A stretch of DNA of 36,500 bases from Arenicellales bacterium (GTDB taxonomy: Bacteria > Pseudomonadota > Gammaproteobacteria > BMS3Bbin11), in the NCBI GenBank assembly GCA_029287915.1, contig JARFQE010000052.1:1-36500 (forward strand), given 5' to 3'. Position numbers and translations under genes: made by a program. A model generated the notes under the pieces. The model ran no database searches. It was not told the DNA's origin and saw only the letters and a program-made list of their open reading frames with translations. Position 1 is the stretch's first letter, and each line of letters opens with the position of its first letter. Of this stretch, positions 10,078 to 19,422 are shown one piece after another.

Positions 10078-10692
10078 CTATTTTCGGCTACTTTGCAGTA
10101 ATTCAGACAGTTCGTACAGAGGCAGGCCGACGACACCACTATAACTCCCTTGCAAATGCGTAATAAACTTTGCGGCAGCACCCTGAATAGCATAAGCACC
10201 TGCTTTGTCGGCAGGTTCACCACTTTCCCAGTAACATTCAATTTCATCAAGTGCGAGCGTTTTGATAGACACAACACTCTGACATAGACTGTGGCGTTCT
10301 TTTCTACCATCATATAAAAGGATAGCCGTTAAAACCTTATGCGATCTGCCTGACAGTCGCTGCAACATGGCTATCCCATCATCTCTACCGGTGGGCTTTC
10401 CAAGAATGTCCCCATCAATTGTAATACACGTGTCTGCACCCAATACCGGTGGTATCTCCGGGCATTCACCCTGTAGCTGGGAAGATATTCGGAAATAACC
10501 AGCCAGTGCCTTGTCTCGTGCCAGTCGACCTACATACTGTTCTGGCGTTTCCGCCTCGTGCTGAGATTCATCTATAACAATTCCACTAATCACTTTAAAC
10601 CTTATCCCTATTTGACTCAGTAGCTGACGACGGCGCGGCGATGCAGATGCCAGATACAGGTCAAGTTCATTATTATCTACAGGCCCGACCAT
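10078..10692 (-). CDS. maf: Maf-type nucleotide pyrophosphatase
   Basis: About 204 residues from the chosen start (MVGPVDNNELDLYLAS). Maf/YhdE enzymes hydrolyse non-canonical nucleoside triphosphates such as dTTP/UTP analogues or methylated bases to monophosphates. The active-site loop LASASPRRRQLL near the N-terminus and the DTCITIDGDILGKP segment are characteristic. The frame stays open further upstream to 10764, but that extension lies inside rlmH. The ATG at 10692 follows the rlmH TAA by one base and is preceded by CCGGGG, which can serve as its ribosome-binding site, so I take it as the start. Which of the YhdE or YceF subfamilies it belongs to was not resolved. Confidence 0.9.
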   Translation of the reverse strand: MVGPVDNNELDLYLASASPRRRQLLSQIGIRFKVISGIVIDESQHEAETPEQYVGRLARDKALAGYFRISSQLQGECPEIPPVLGADTCITIDGDILGKPTGRDDGIAMLQRLSGRSHKVLTAILLYDGRKERHSLCQSVVSIKTLALDEIECYWESGEPADKAGAYAIQGAAAKFITHLQGSYSGVVGLPLYELSELLQSSRK

Positions 10693-10693
10693 G

Positions 10694-11167
10694 TTATTCG
10701 CCCCGGTGATAGGGGAGATTCGCGATAATGCTCCATGCACGATAGATTTGCTCAGCAAGTACAACTCGAACCAGTGGATGCGCGATTGTCATCTTTGACA
10801 ATGACCAGCATTCATCAGCACGATCAAGGCAGGCCTTTGAAAGGCCCTCCGGACCACCAACAAGAAGCACCACATCGTGCCCTCCTTCCAACCACTTCTC
10901 CATACTTTCTGCTAGCTGCTCGGTATTCTTTTGCTTACCTGTGCGCTCCAGAGCAATCACTCGCGATCCAGCAGGAACAGCTTCCAGCAAACGTTCACCT
11001 TCTTCCCTGTTGATACGTGTAATATCAGCATTTTTACCGCGCTTTCCGGCGTTAATTTCAATCAGTTTCAGGGAACAGTACCGTGGCATACGCCGCGCAT
11101 AATCAGCAAAGGCATCATCCACCCATTGAGGCATGCGTCTACCCACGGCAACCAGTAGAATCTGCAT
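10694..11167 (-). CDS. rlmH: RlmH, 23S rRNA (pseudouridine-1915 N3)-methyltransferase
   Basis: 157 residues from MQILLVAVGRRMPQW, almost exactly the size of E. coli RlmH (155). It is a SPOUT-class methyltransferase that methylates pseudouridine 1915 in helix 69 of 23S rRNA using S-adenosylmethionine. The SAM-binding knot motif VVLLVGGPEGLS and the C-terminal PYHRGE are visible and match the family. An upstream extension of the frame to 11260 runs into rsfS and has no family match, so I reject it. The gene lies 13 bases after rsfS and directly before maf, in the usual order. Confidence 0.95.
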   Translation of the reverse strand: MQILLVAVGRRMPQWVDDAFADYARRMPRYCSLKLIEINAGKRGKNADITRINREEGERLLEAVPAGSRVIALERTGKQKNTEQLAESMEKWLEGGHDVVLLVGGPEGLSKACLDRADECWSLSKMTIAHPLVRVVLAEQIYRAWSIIANLPYHRGE

Positions 11168-11180
11168 GCAAGCCTGCGCT

Positions 11181-11543
11181 TCAGTTTTCCCTGCCTTTTT
11201 CAACCATGCTGCGAAGTTCTTCACCCCAGAGTTTATCGAGGTCGTAAAAAACTCGGGCATCCGCCTGCATGATATGTACTATGGCATCATTGAGATCAAC
11301 CAGTACCCAATCCGCCTCTTCCTGTCCCTCAACGCCAAGTGGACGATGACCGTGATCTTTCATGTAATCCACCAGCTTATCAGCAATGGCATTGACGTGT
11401 CGGGATGATGAGCCGGTCGCCAGTATCATGAAGTCTGTTACATCAGTAAGCCCCCTTACATCCATCACCTTGATATCCTGTGCCTTGGCCTCTTCCAGCC
11501 CGGCTATTGCAGTATCACGCACCTGTTCGATCGTCATAGACAA
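11181..11543 (-). CDS. rsfS: RsfS, ribosome silencing factor
   Basis: 120-residue DUF143/RsfS protein that binds ribosomal protein uL14 and blocks joining of the 30S and 50S subunits in slow growth. The family signature VTDFMILATGSSSRHVNAIA lies near residues 33-52, and GQEEADWVLVDLNDAIVHIM follows in the second half. Its length is slightly above the E. coli protein (105). It is placed between nadD and rlmH, as in most proteobacteria. Confidence 0.95.
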   Translation of the reverse strand: MSMTIEQVRDTAIAGLEEAKAQDIKVMDVRGLTDVTDFMILATGSSSRHVNAIADKLVDYMKDHGHRPLGVEGQEEADWVLVDLNDAIVHIMQADARVFYDLDKLWGEELRSMVEKGREN

Positions 11544-11573
11544 ATCTGCATCCTCATACCCCTGTTAAAACTT

Positions 11574-12209
11574 TCATGTTGTTGTTTGATAAAGCCCATT
11601 CTGATTAATATATGTTATTACTTCATCAGGCAACATACCTGTAACATCCTGCCCTGTGGCGAGTCGTTTTCTGATCTCGGTCGCGGAAATGTCAACTCTT
11701 TTCAGACGGACATATAAAACACTGGAACATTTCCTGTGACGCAGGCTTGTAACATCGTCAACCAGATAGTCAGTGGCCCAGTCAGGTCTTGTAACAACTT
11801 CCGTGCCTGCACGTTCAATTACGACAACATGAGCAAGTTGCAGAATTTCCTGCCAATGATACCACGTGGGCAGACCGGCAAAGGCATCACTACCCATTAC
11901 CAGGCAAAGGCTATCATCAGGGTACTGCTGACGGAAAGACCTCAGAGTCAACACCGTCCATGAGGGACCACTACGCTCCAGTTCGCGGGTATCCAGAAAA
12001 AAACCGGGGTACTCTGATAGTGCCAGTTCCAGCATATTCACTCTCTGCTGGCTACTCGCCTGAGGTGCCGGCCGGTGTGGCGGCAACGCGGCAGGAATGA
12101 TATGGACGGCATCTGCACCAAGCCGGTGCTGTAATTCCTTAAGCGGCTTAAGGTGACCATAATGTACCGGATCGAAGGTTCCACCAAACAGACAGATCAA
12201 ACGAGACAT
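11574..12209 (-). CDS. nadD: Nicotinate-mononucleotide adenylyltransferase
   Basis: 211 residues, standard NadD size (213 in E. coli). It transfers AMP from ATP to nicotinate mononucleotide, giving deamido-NAD in NAD synthesis. The nucleotidyltransferase motif GGTFDPVHYGHL lies at the N-terminus and the second ATP-binding motif ISATEIRKRL near the C-terminus; both are intact. The order proA-nadD-rsfS-rlmH is also found in pseudomonads and Chromatiales-like genomes. The gene starts about 36 bases after the proA stop. Confidence 0.95.
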   Translation of the reverse strand: MSRLICLFGGTFDPVHYGHLKPLKELQHRLGADAVHIIPAALPPHRPAPQASSQQRVNMLELALSEYPGFFLDTRELERSGPSWTVLTLRSFRQQYPDDSLCLVMGSDAFAGLPTWYHWQEILQLAHVVVIERAGTEVVTRPDWATDYLVDDVTSLRHRKCSSVLYVRLKRVDISATEIRKRLATGQDVTGMLPDEVITYINQNGLYQTTT

Positions 12210-12245
12210 TCCCTGTCCTCAATATCTTTACAGGGCGATTGTTTG

Positions 12246-13511
12246 CTACTGGCGAATATGACCGTCACCTAGTACTATAAATTTCTGTGAGGTAAGGCCT
12301 TCCAGTCCTACCGGGCCGCGTACATGCAATTTATCAGTGCTGATACCGATCTCAGCACCGAGTCCATATTCAAAACCGTCAGCGAACCGAGTCGATGCAT
12401 TGACCATCACGGAACTGGAATCAACCTGGCGCAGGAATTTGCGTGACCGGCTGTAGTCTTCTGTCACAATGGCGTCGGTATGTTGTGAGCCGTGCTGTTC
12501 GATGTGTTCAATTGCCTGATCAATGCCATCCACCACGCGGATAGCAAGGACAGGAGCTAGATATTCCTCATCCCAGTCATCGTCTGTGGCTACCCTGATA
12601 TTTGTCAGAATATCACAGGTTTTACTGCAACCTCTCAACTCCACCCCTTTCTCTGTATATTTCTGTGCCAGTATTGGCAATACCTCAGCGGCGACAGCAT
12701 CGGCAACCAGCAGTGTTTCCATAGCATTACAGACCCCATAACGATGAGTTTTGGCGTTGTATGCAATGTTAACAGCCTTGTCGATATCTGCCTTCTCATC
12801 GATATATACGTGGCAGACACCGTGCAGGTGCTTGATAACCGGTATGCTCGATTCTCTCATCACGCGTTCAATCAGCCCCTTTCCTCCGCGCGGGATGATG
12901 ACATCAACATATTCAGCCATGGTCAAAAGTTTTCCTACAGCTGCCCGGTCAGTGGTATTAACAACCTGTACCAGAGATTCTGACAAACCTGCAGCCTGCA
13001 GACCTTGCCTGATACAGGCAGCAACGGCCATATTGGAATGAAGAGCTTCAGAGCCACCTCTGAGAATAGTCGCATTGCCGGACTTGAGGCACAATGCTGC
13101 CGCATCGGCAGTTACATTCGGGCGTGATTCGTAAATAATGCCTATCACACCGAGAGGCACTCTCATATGGCCAACCTGTATACCAGATGGACGAAAATGC
13201 ATATTAGTAATTTCACCCACCGGATCTGGCAGTGACGCCACCTGGCGCAAACCTTCTGCCATCGCCTGTATACGCTCGTCTGTCAGTTGTAAACGATCCA
13301 GCAGCGCTGCATCGAGGCCTTTTGCTTTGCCAGCATCAAGGTCTTTTTTATTTTCCTCGGCAACACTCTGTGCCTGGTCTTCAATGGCAGTAGCTGCCGC
13401 TACCAGGGCCTTGTTTTTTACTCCACTCTCAGCGGCTGCAGCCAGCCGGCTAGCCTGCCGTGCCTGCTGCCCAAGCTGTTCCATGTAATGTTCAACTGAC
13501 TGTGAATTCAT
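12246..13511 (-). CDS. proA: Gamma-glutamyl phosphate reductase
   Basis: 421-residue aldehyde-dehydrogenase-fold enzyme catalysing the NADPH-dependent reduction of gamma-glutamyl phosphate to glutamate semialdehyde in proline synthesis. The catalytic cysteine is in [11 protein letters not shown] near residue 261. Other family marks are [20 protein letters not shown] and IPRGGKGL. The length matches E. coli ProA (417). proB is not in the window. The gene is inserted between holA and nadD and probably transcribed with them. Confidence 0.96.
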   Translation of the reverse strand: MNSQSVEHYMEQLGQQARQASRLAAAAESGVKNKALVAAATAIEDQAQSVAEENKKDLDAGKAKGLDAALLDRLQLTDERIQAMAEGLRQVASLPDPVGEITNMHFRPSGIQVGHMRVPLGVIGIIYESRPNVTADAAALCLKSGNATILRGGSEALHSNMAVAACIRQGLQAAGLSESLVQVVNTTDRAAVGKLLTMAEYVDVIIPRGGKGLIERVMRESSIPVIKHLHGVCHVYIDEKADIDKAVNIAYNAKTHRYGVCNAMETLLVADAVAAEVLPILAQKYTEKGVELRGCSKTCDILTNIRVATDDDWDEEYLAPVLAIRVVDGIDQAIEHIEQHGSQHTDAIVTEDYSRSRKFLRQVDSSSVMVNASTRFADGFEYGLGAEIGISTDKLHVRGPVGLEGLTSQKFIVLGDGHIRQ

Positions 13512-13558
13512 TGTTCAAATATAAATTTACTGTTTCATATTTTTTAACGGGACAAATG

Positions 13559-14629
13559 CTAGCTTGCAGATATACCCTTCAGGCCACATATTTTCATCGA
13601 AAGCTTCTCGATATCAAACCATACCGATACCCCTTCACTTTGTGCCCTGCCTTTGAGAATCTTATCAATCTTTGCGACCTGTTGCAGGATTGACTGCCAG
13701 CCTGCCTGTCCATGACGTTTAATAGCACGATCAAAAACAGGCTGCCGCTGATACCATATCCGATGCTGCTTGAATACCTGATCCCTGTTGTAGCCGTTTG
13801 CCAGAGCAAACGCTATTTGTGAAATTTTACGAACTTCTCGGCCAAGCATGACAACGAGAAACACTGCCTCATCTTTTTCTGCCTTCAGTCCATCAAGGAT
13901 ACGGCAGGTCCGTTGCCAGTCGCCTGCCAGGCATGCATCAAGGTAACTAAAAACTGAAAAACGAGAATTGTCTGATATCGAAGACTGTAAAGCAGCAAGC
14001 TGATTTTTTGCATCGGGTGTTGAATTCGGCCCCAATGAGGTTTCTCCAGCAGCACCGGTATTCAGTGCCAGCAGATCAATCTCCTGTGCAGCAGCAAGCA
14101 GGTTTCCTTCAAAATAATGTGCCAGCAATGCGATTGATGCCTGGTCTGCCAGCAGCCCCTTATTTCGCAGACGACCGGCTATCCAGCCCGGGAAATCGTT
14201 AAGCGTTATCTCTTTTGCTTCTGCTGTCACCCCGGCACTGTCGATGGTCTTGAACCATTTCTGCTTCTGGGCGGACTTATCAACCGAACCACAGATTATC
14301 AGCAGCATAGTATCTGCTGGCAGGTTCTCTACCAGCTCACACAGTATCCGACTCCCTGCCTGGCCAGGTTTGCCTGTGGGTAGGCGTAGCTCAATCAGTT
14401 GTTTGTCTGCAAACAATGACATGCTGCTAGCTGACTGCAGAAGCTCATCCCAGTCGAAACCCTGTTCGACTGCGTAACTCACTCGTTCATTATATCCCTG
14501 CGCCTGAGCTTTCCTGCGCAGCTCTATGCATGCTTCCTCAAGCAGTAGTAATTCATTACCGAATAGTAGATACACCGGTAACAGTGGCTTGTCATCAGAT
14601 TTCGACAGGCTTTGGATGTTTACCCGCAT
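13559..14629 (-). CDS. holA: DNA polymerase III delta subunit
   Basis: About 356 residues from the ATG at 14629 (MRVNIQSLSKS). This is the delta subunit of the clamp-loader complex, which opens the beta clamp. The N-terminal PVYLLFGNELLLLEEACIEL matches the clamp-interaction region of HolA. The rest is alpha-helical with the low conservation usual for this family. The frame can be extended to a TTG at 14641, but the ATG is preceded by GGTTGAG at a suitable distance and fits the homologous N-terminus better. It follows lptE by 26 bases in the conserved leuS-lptE-holA order. Confidence 0.9.
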   Translation of the reverse strand: MRVNIQSLSKSDDKPLLPVYLLFGNELLLLEEACIELRRKAQAQGYNERVSYAVEQGFDWDELLQSASSMSLFADKQLIELRLPTGKPGQAGSRILCELVENLPADTMLLIICGSVDKSAQKQKWFKTIDSAGVTAEAKEITLNDFPGWIAGRLRNKGLLADQASIALLAHYFEGNLLAAAQEIDLLALNTGAAGETSLGPNSTPDAKNQLAALQSSISDNSRFSVFSYLDACLAGDWQRTCRILDGLKAEKDEAVFLVVMLGREVRKISQIAFALANGYNRDQVFKQHRIWYQRQPVFDRAIKRHGQAGWQSILQQVAKIDKILKGRAQSEGVSVWFDIEKLSMKICGLKGISAS

Positions 14630-14655
14630 GCAGTTACTCAACCATTCTGACTAAA

Positions 14656-15138
14656 CTACCTTATACGAGACATTTTTCGCAGAATACTCTGTGCCACATC
14701 TTCTCGCATTTCATCGCGTAACAGTTCTTCTTCGCGCGTTGCTGACAACAGCTGTTCCTGGTCAAAATTGTAGTCACGTCTGGCTGTAGCGATGGATGGT
14801 TTGACCAGTTCCTTACCAGTGCTGTCGAGAACTTCATAACTTGCTCTTAATATCAGCACATAGCCGGTGGATTTACCACGTTCATCAATAGTTCTTACCT
14901 CACGACCAAAGTCTGCCTCGCTTATCTTGATATGGGCACTGTCCGCAGTTGGGCCACCAACGACAATGACATTGTTTGATTCAAGACCGTTAACCAGCGC
15001 ATCTCTAAGTTTGACATCAGGAGAGGTGATCGAAACAGTGCGGATGGAATCAGGCAGGGTAATGGTTCCACGCAGGTGGAAACCACAACCAGATAGCAGG
15101 CTGGCTGTTAACAGAAAGATCAGAACAATACGTTTCAT
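14656..15138 (-). CDS. lptE: LptE, LPS-assembly lipoprotein
   Basis: 160-residue outer-membrane lipoprotein that plugs the LptD barrel in lipopolysaccharide export. A signal peptide ends in the lipobox LLSGC, with the lipidated cysteine at residue 18 and CGFHLRG directly after it, a strong LptE signature. The remaining RlpB-like alpha/beta domain includes SYEVLDSTGKELV. The gene sits 87 bases downstream of leuS and ahead of holA, the conserved gammaproteobacterial position. Confidence 0.94.
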   Translation of the reverse strand: MKRIVLIFLLTASLLSGCGFHLRGTITLPDSIRTVSITSPDVKLRDALVNGLESNNVIVVGGPTADSAHIKISEADFGREVRTIDERGKSTGYVLILRASYEVLDSTGKELVKPSIATARRDYNFDQEQLLSATREEELLRDEMREDVAQSILRKMSRIR

Positions 15139-15225
15139 CAGAATACCTTTAGTGGAAAATGATCATTAGCTAGTGGCTCGAGTATACCGGTTAACCCGAA
15201 AAGGCAAAACAGTGCAGAGTTTTTT

Positions 15226-17679
15226 TCACCCGACGACGATATTTACCAACCGCCCCGGTACGACAATAATCTTTCGCACGGTCTTACCTTCGATATGCCG
15301 CCGTGCGCTCTCGCTAGCCTGAGCCAGCTGCTCAATTGTTCCCTGGTCTGCGTTTGCCGCCACCAGGATACGATCACGAAGCTTGCCATTTACCTGTACG
15401 ATATATTGTATTTCGTCCTGCACCATGGCTGTTTCGTCTGCTATAGGCCAGTGTGCATCAATAATCTGCTCAGTCTGGCCAAGAGCCTGCCACAGCACAC
15501 TGGTGATGTGTGGAACCACCGGGGACAACAACAAACAGGCCGTTTCCAGCGCCTCCTGCACAACTGATCTGTCTGCCTCTACCTGCGGACTAAAGCGGCT
15601 GACAGCGTTGATAAGTTCCATCACTGCAGCAATCGCAGTATTCATTTGCAAGCGTCGCTCTATGTCATCAGTGACCTTTTTAATCGTCAGATGGACCTGT
15701 CGGTGCAGTTCCTTTGCCTGCTCTGTCATCTGTGGACCAACATCCTTGTTAACAATTCCGCCAGACACATGTTCAGCAACCTGGCGCCATAATCGACGCA
15801 GAAAACGTGATGCACCTTCGACGCCGTCATCAGACCACTCGAGCGACATCTGTGGAGGCGAGGCAAACATAATAAACAGACGCACGGTATCGGCACCGTA
15901 ACGTTCAATCAATGATTCAGGATCAACGGTATTACCTTTTGACTTCGACATTTTACTGCCATCCATCAATACCATGCCCTGGGTCAGCAAGCGTTTGATC
16001 GGCTCATCCTCATGAAGCAGGCCTTCATCACGCATCAGCTTGTTAAAAAATCGCGCATAAAGCAGATGCAAAATGGCATGCTCGATACCACCAACATACT
16101 GGTCAACGGGCAACCAGTAATCAGCACGCTCATCAAGCATAGCTTTATCCTGGTCAGCGCAGGTAAAGCGTGCCAGATACCACGAGGATTCAAAAAAAGT
16201 ATCAAAGGTATCTGTTTCTCTTCGAGCATCACCACCGCATGATGGACACTGTACATGGGTAAAAGCTGGGTGATCAACTAATGGTGAGCGGACACCATCG
16301 AGCTCGACATCAAGCGGTAATACAACAGGTAGATCCTTGTCCGGGACAGGTACTGTGCCACAGTCATCACAGTAGACCACCGGGATCGGGCAACCCCAGT
16401 AACGCTGACGTGAAATACCCCAGTCGCGAAGACGGAAATTGACCTTGCGCTTTCCCTTGTCCTGTTGTTGCAGCCATTCTGCAATGGCGTCAAAAGCCTG
16501 CTCTGAAGTGAGGCCATCAAACTGGCCGGAGTTCCTGAGCACGCCATCGTCAGTAAATGCAGCATCCATCGGCTGTGCCAGTTCACCTTCTGCCGGGTAG
16601 ACCACGGGCTTAACCGGAATCCCGTACTTTGTGGCAAATTCGTAATCGCGCTGATCATGTGCCGGAACAGCCATCACAGCACCAGTGCCATACCCCATCA
16701 ATACGAAATTGGCTACCCATACCGGAACATCTTCACCACTGGCCGGGTGACAGACAGTGAATCCCGTTGCCATACCCTTTTTTTCCATGGTTTCCATTGC
16801 AGCTTCTGCGGTCTCTGTGTTGCGGCATTCTTCGATAAATGCGCGCAGGCTGGGATTGTTTTCAGCTGCTTTCAGAGCCAGAGGATGCTGAGCAGCGACA
16901 GCTACATAGGTCACCCCCATCAGTGTGTCAGGTCTTGTAGTGTATACAACAAGGTTTTCAAGCTCACCATCGGTGGCGAAACTCAGCTCGACTCCCTCTG
17001 AGCGACCAATCCAGTTTCGTTGCATGGTCTTTACCGCTTCCGGCCAGCCATCCAGTTTATCCAGACCTGTCAACAGTTCATCAGCATAAGCGGTGATTTT
17101 CATAAACCACTGTGGAATTTCACGGTGTTCAACAACGGTGTCGCAACGCCAGCAGCGGCCATCTACAACCTGCTCATTAGCCAGTACAGTTTTGTCATGG
17201 GGGCACCAGTTAACCGGTGCAGTTCGCTTATAGACCAGGCCTTTCTTCAGCAAGCGTGTGAACAGCCATTGTTCCCAGCGATAATATCCCACATCACAGG
17301 TTGCCAGTTCACGGTCCCAGTCATAGCCGAATCCGAGCCTTTTTAGCTGATCTCGCATGTAATTGATATTTTCATGCGTCCACTTTCCTGGCGCTACGCC
17401 GTGTTTCATGGCCGCATTTTCCGCTGGCAAACCGAAGGCATCCCACCCCATGGGTTGTAATACATTTTTTCCCAGCATACGCTGGTAGCGTGTTATCACA
17501 TCGCCAATCGTGTAATTTCGAACGTGCCCCATGTGCAGTCGGCCACTGGGATAGGGGAACATACACAGGCTATAGAATGGTTCCCGATCAGGATCTTCTA
17601 CCACCTTGTAGGCTTTGTCATTTTCCCACTGCTGCTGTAATGCAGTTTCAATATTCCGGGGGGTGTATTTTTCTTCCAT
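15226..17679 (-). CDS. leuS: Leucyl-tRNA synthetase
   Basis: Class I aminoacyl-tRNA synthetase of about 817 residues from [11 protein letters not shown], near the 860 of E. coli. It charges tRNA-Leu. The HIGH motif is HMGH at residues 49-52 ([15 protein letters not shown]) and the KMSKS loop is [12 protein letters not shown] in the C-terminal half. The CP1 editing domain carries [16 protein letters not shown], so post-transfer editing should be intact. A CxxC pair zinc insertion (CDDC, CPSC) is also present. The frame is open upstream to a GTG at 17760 overlapping the preceding gene; I prefer the ATG at 17679 because it matches the family N-terminus. Confidence 0.96.
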   Translation of the reverse strand: MEEKYTPRNIETALQQQWENDKAYKVVEDPDREPFYSLCMFPYPSGRLHMGHVRNYTIGDVITRYQRMLGKNVLQPMGWDAFGLPAENAAMKHGVAPGKWTHENINYMRDQLKRLGFGYDWDRELATCDVGYYRWEQWLFTRLLKKGLVYKRTAPVNWCPHDKTVLANEQVVDGRCWRCDTVVEHREIPQWFMKITAYADELLTGLDKLDGWPEAVKTMQRNWIGRSEGVELSFATDGELENLVVYTTRPDTLMGVTYVAVAAQHPLALKAAENNPSLRAFIEECRNTETAEAAMETMEKKGMATGFTVCHPASGEDVPVWVANFVLMGYGTGAVMAVPAHDQRDYEFATKYGIPVKPVVYPAEGELAQPMDAAFTDDGVLRNSGQFDGLTSEQAFDAIAEWLQQQDKGKRKVNFRLRDWGISRQRYWGCPIPVVYCDDCGTVPVPDKDLPVVLPLDVELDGVRSPLVDHPAFTHVQCPSCGGDARRETDTFDTFFESSWYLARFTCADQDKAMLDERADYWLPVDQYVGGIEHAILHLLYARFFNKLMRDEGLLHEDEPIKRLLTQGMVLMDGSKMSKSKGNTVDPESLIERYGADTVRLFIMFASPPQMSLEWSDDGVEGASRFLRRLWRQVAEHVSGGIVNKDVGPQMTEQAKELHRQVHLTIKKVTDDIERRLQMNTAIAAVMELINAVSRFSPQVEADRSVVQEALETACLLLSPVVPHITSVLWQALGQTEQIIDAHWPIADETAMVQDEIQYIVQVNGKLRDRILVAANADQGTIEQLAQASESARRHIEGKTVRKIIVVPGRLVNIVVG

Positions 17680-17749
17680 TGCCGAAGACGCTGCCTGTAA
17701 ATTTATTTTGAAATTGGTGTTTTTATTAATAATGAATTCTAGCGATGAA

Positions 17750-18052
17750 CTATTTATCACCCGCTTCCAGTAAAGTACTATCGCTATCCCAGTCTGCGAA
17801 GGGGTAAGGTTTCACTTCACTATTGAAAGTCAGGAATTGCAGTATTCTATAAGCATACTGGCTCAGCAAGGAACCAAGACCGAGCAGGCGCTGGTTTTTT
17901 TCACCAGTGAACAATAGCACCAGCAACTGAAACATCACCAGCGCAGCAATCAGTATTTCTACAATATTAAAAATGATAACAAAGATCACCATATATAGAA
18001 TACGCATCCAGGTGTTATTGTCTTTCAGACTTTCTTTTATGTGGTCGTTCAT
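17750..18052 (-). CDS. DUF4389 membrane protein
   Basis: 100-residue protein with two adjacent hydrophobic helices (around residues 17-47) and the family's conserved [22 protein letters not shown] stretch read in two parts: [11 protein letters not shown] and [10 protein letters not shown]. It fits DUF4389, a gammaproteobacterial membrane family of unknown function. It is the first gene of the leuS operon here, with an extended -10 promoter upstream. The co-location with leuS is recurrent in related bacteria as far as I recall, but no role follows from it. Confidence 0.85.
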   Translation of the reverse strand: MNDHIKESLKDNNTWMRILYMVIFVIIFNIVEILIAALVMFQLLVLLFTGEKNQRLLGLGSLLSQYAYRILQFLTFNSEVKPYPFADWDSDSTLLEAGDK

Positions 18053-18091
18053 AGCGAATCTCTTTGGTAATCAGGGATACAGGGATGACGG

Positions 18092-18100
18092 ATTATAGCA
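18092..18100 (-). promoter_or_regulatory. Extended -10 promoter of the DUF4389-leuS operon
   Basis: On the minus strand TGCTATAAT gives a perfect TG-n-TATAAT extended -10 element about 40 bases before the DUF4389 start codon. The region 17 bases upstream has no good -35 hexamer, which extended -10 promoters can tolerate. Predicted transcription starts near 18085, leaving a leader of roughly 33 bases. Confidence 0.6.
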
Positions 18101-18211
18101 CTGAAAATGCTCGACAGTTTGAAGACATCACCGCAACGCGTTATGTCAATTAAATGGAAAGAATAAAGGTCAAAGAGCAAAAAATGAATGCATCATTAAT
18201 TAATTTATAGG

Positions 18212-18619
18212 TTACTTTGAAACATGCACCAACAACCGTCGCCGATGAGCTGCTCTGCGATGTTCCCACAGATATAGACCTTGCCAGGTGCCCAGGCCCA
18301 GACGACCATTGATGATAGGGATGCTCAGTGATGTGCTGGTCAAAATAGCCTTTATGTGGGCAGGCATGTCATCTGCCCCTTCAGTAGTATGGGTGTACAA
18401 TGTATCATTTTCCGGTACCAGTTGGTTCAACCAGTTTTCCAGATCACGGCGCGCAGACGGGTCAGCATTTTCCTGAATAGTCAGACTGGCTGAGGTATGG
18501 GTGACAAAAACCGTACAAAGCCCTTGCTGGTAACCTGCATTTCTAATCAGCGATGCCACTTTATCAGTTATATTGTGAAGCCCCTGTCCCTGTGTATCAA
18601 TTGTCAGTTGTTCTACCAT
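18212..18619 (-). CDS. yjbQ: YjbQ/UPF0047 family protein
   Basis: 135 residues, the normal size for YjbQ (138 in E. coli). The family is annotated as a secondary thiamine-phosphate synthase because the E. coli protein can supply weak activity; the physiological role remains uncertain. Conserved histidine-containing segments are visible: FVTHTSASLTIQENADP, ADDMPAHIKAIL and GLGTWQGLYLWEHR. It is a single gene on the minus strand, divergent from the LON-domain gene, and its product is probably cytoplasmic. Confidence 0.93.
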   Translation of the reverse strand: MVEQLTIDTQGQGLHNITDKVASLIRNAGYQQGLCTVFVTHTSASLTIQENADPSARRDLENWLNQLVPENDTLYTHTTEGADDMPAHIKAILTSTSLSIPIINGRLGLGTWQGLYLWEHRRAAHRRRLLVHVSK

Positions 18620-18715
18620 ATTCCTCGTTTCCCTGTCTGCTCAATGACTTTCTGATAGAATCACTTTTATAGACTTTGCGTGAAATAGACCAGAACCAGT
18701 TTTTCCAAACATATT

Positions 18716-19354
18716 ATGAATGACATCAGCTTACCAAAAAATATCCCGCTTTTCCCATTACCTGGAGTACTGTTGTTACCTGGTGGCATATTGCCCCTGC
18801 ATATTTTTGAACAGCGTTATCTGCAGATGTTCAGGGAGGCACTGAATGGGGAGGCAATAATTGGCATGATCCAGACTTCATCAGATCATCCCTATCAATC
18901 CCGGCCCCCTGTTTATACGACCGGCTGCACAGGAAAAATCATCCGTCATGAAGATACTGCGGATGGCAGAATGCTAATTACTCTGCAGGGGCTTTGTCGT
19001 TTCAATATTATCCAGGAACATGACGACGACAATCTCTACCGCACAGCTGAAGTAGACTACCTGCCTTCAGGTAATACCGAGATGGAAGATGCTGACGACA
19101 AACATCAAAGGTTGCTGAATGCGGCCATGCTATACCTGCCATCACTGGTAGAAAACGACCAGCTCGAACCGATACTTGAAGCCCGCATGTCGGAACTGGT
19201 AACGGTATTGTCCATGCACTGTCCATTCAGCACGACGGAAAAACAATGGCTGCTGGAAGCCGCGGATCAAAATGTAAGAGTGGATCGTCTAATTACATTA
19301 ATGGAACGGGCCGTTCTGAACAACTTGCAGTCTGGCGATCAAATCGTCAATTAA
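18716..19354 (+). CDS. Stand-alone LON substrate-binding domain protein
   Basis: 212-residue protein consisting of the N-terminal substrate-recognition (PUA-like) domain of Lon protease, without ATPase or protease parts. IPLFPLPGVLLLPGGILPLHIFEQRYLQM, read as IPLFPLPGVLLLPGG and LPLHIFEQRYLQM, is the characteristic start. Such proteins are widespread in proteobacteria; their role is not settled, with peptide binding or adaptor functions proposed. No clear Shine-Dalgarno precedes the ATG. It is divergent from yjbQ and convergent with the efflux permease gene. Confidence 0.9.
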   Translation: MNDISLPKNIPLFPLPGVLLLPGGILPLHIFEQRYLQMFREALNGEAIIGMIQTSSDHPYQSRPPVYTTGCTGKIIRHEDTADGRMLITLQGLCRFNIIQEHDDDNLYRTAEVDYLPSGNTEMEDADDKHQRLLNAAMLYLPSLVENDQLEPILEARMSELVTVLSMHCPFSTTEKQWLLEAADQNVRVDRLITLMERAVLNNLQSGDQIVN

Positions 19355-19365
19355 AAATCGCCATT

Positions 19366-19407
19366 TTACGTTTTTGAATTAGCTGTTGCGTATTTCATAA
19401 AACGTAA
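19366..19407. repeat. Inverted repeat between convergent genes
   Basis: Arms TTACGTTTT (19366-19374) and AAAACGTAA (19399-19407) are perfect 9-base complements with a 24-base loop. They lie between the ends of the LON-domain gene and the ABC permease gene. This could aid termination in both directions, but the AT-rich stem and long loop make it weak. Confidence 0.3.
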
Positions 19408-19422
19408 CACCTGAATCTGAAT

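Noticed and set aside
10078-10764. Longer form of Maf starting at 10764
   Set aside because: The extension lies within the rlmH coding region; the ATG at 10692 has a ribosome-binding site and the normal N-terminus.
10694-11260. Longer form of RlmH starting at 11260
   Set aside because: The extra 31 residues overlap rsfS and have no family match; the ATG at 11167 gives the standard 157-residue protein.
15383-15901. 172-codon open frame on the plus strand inside leuS
   Set aside because: It is antisense to leuS, with a Cys/Ser/Thr/Arg-rich composition typical of a shadow frame.
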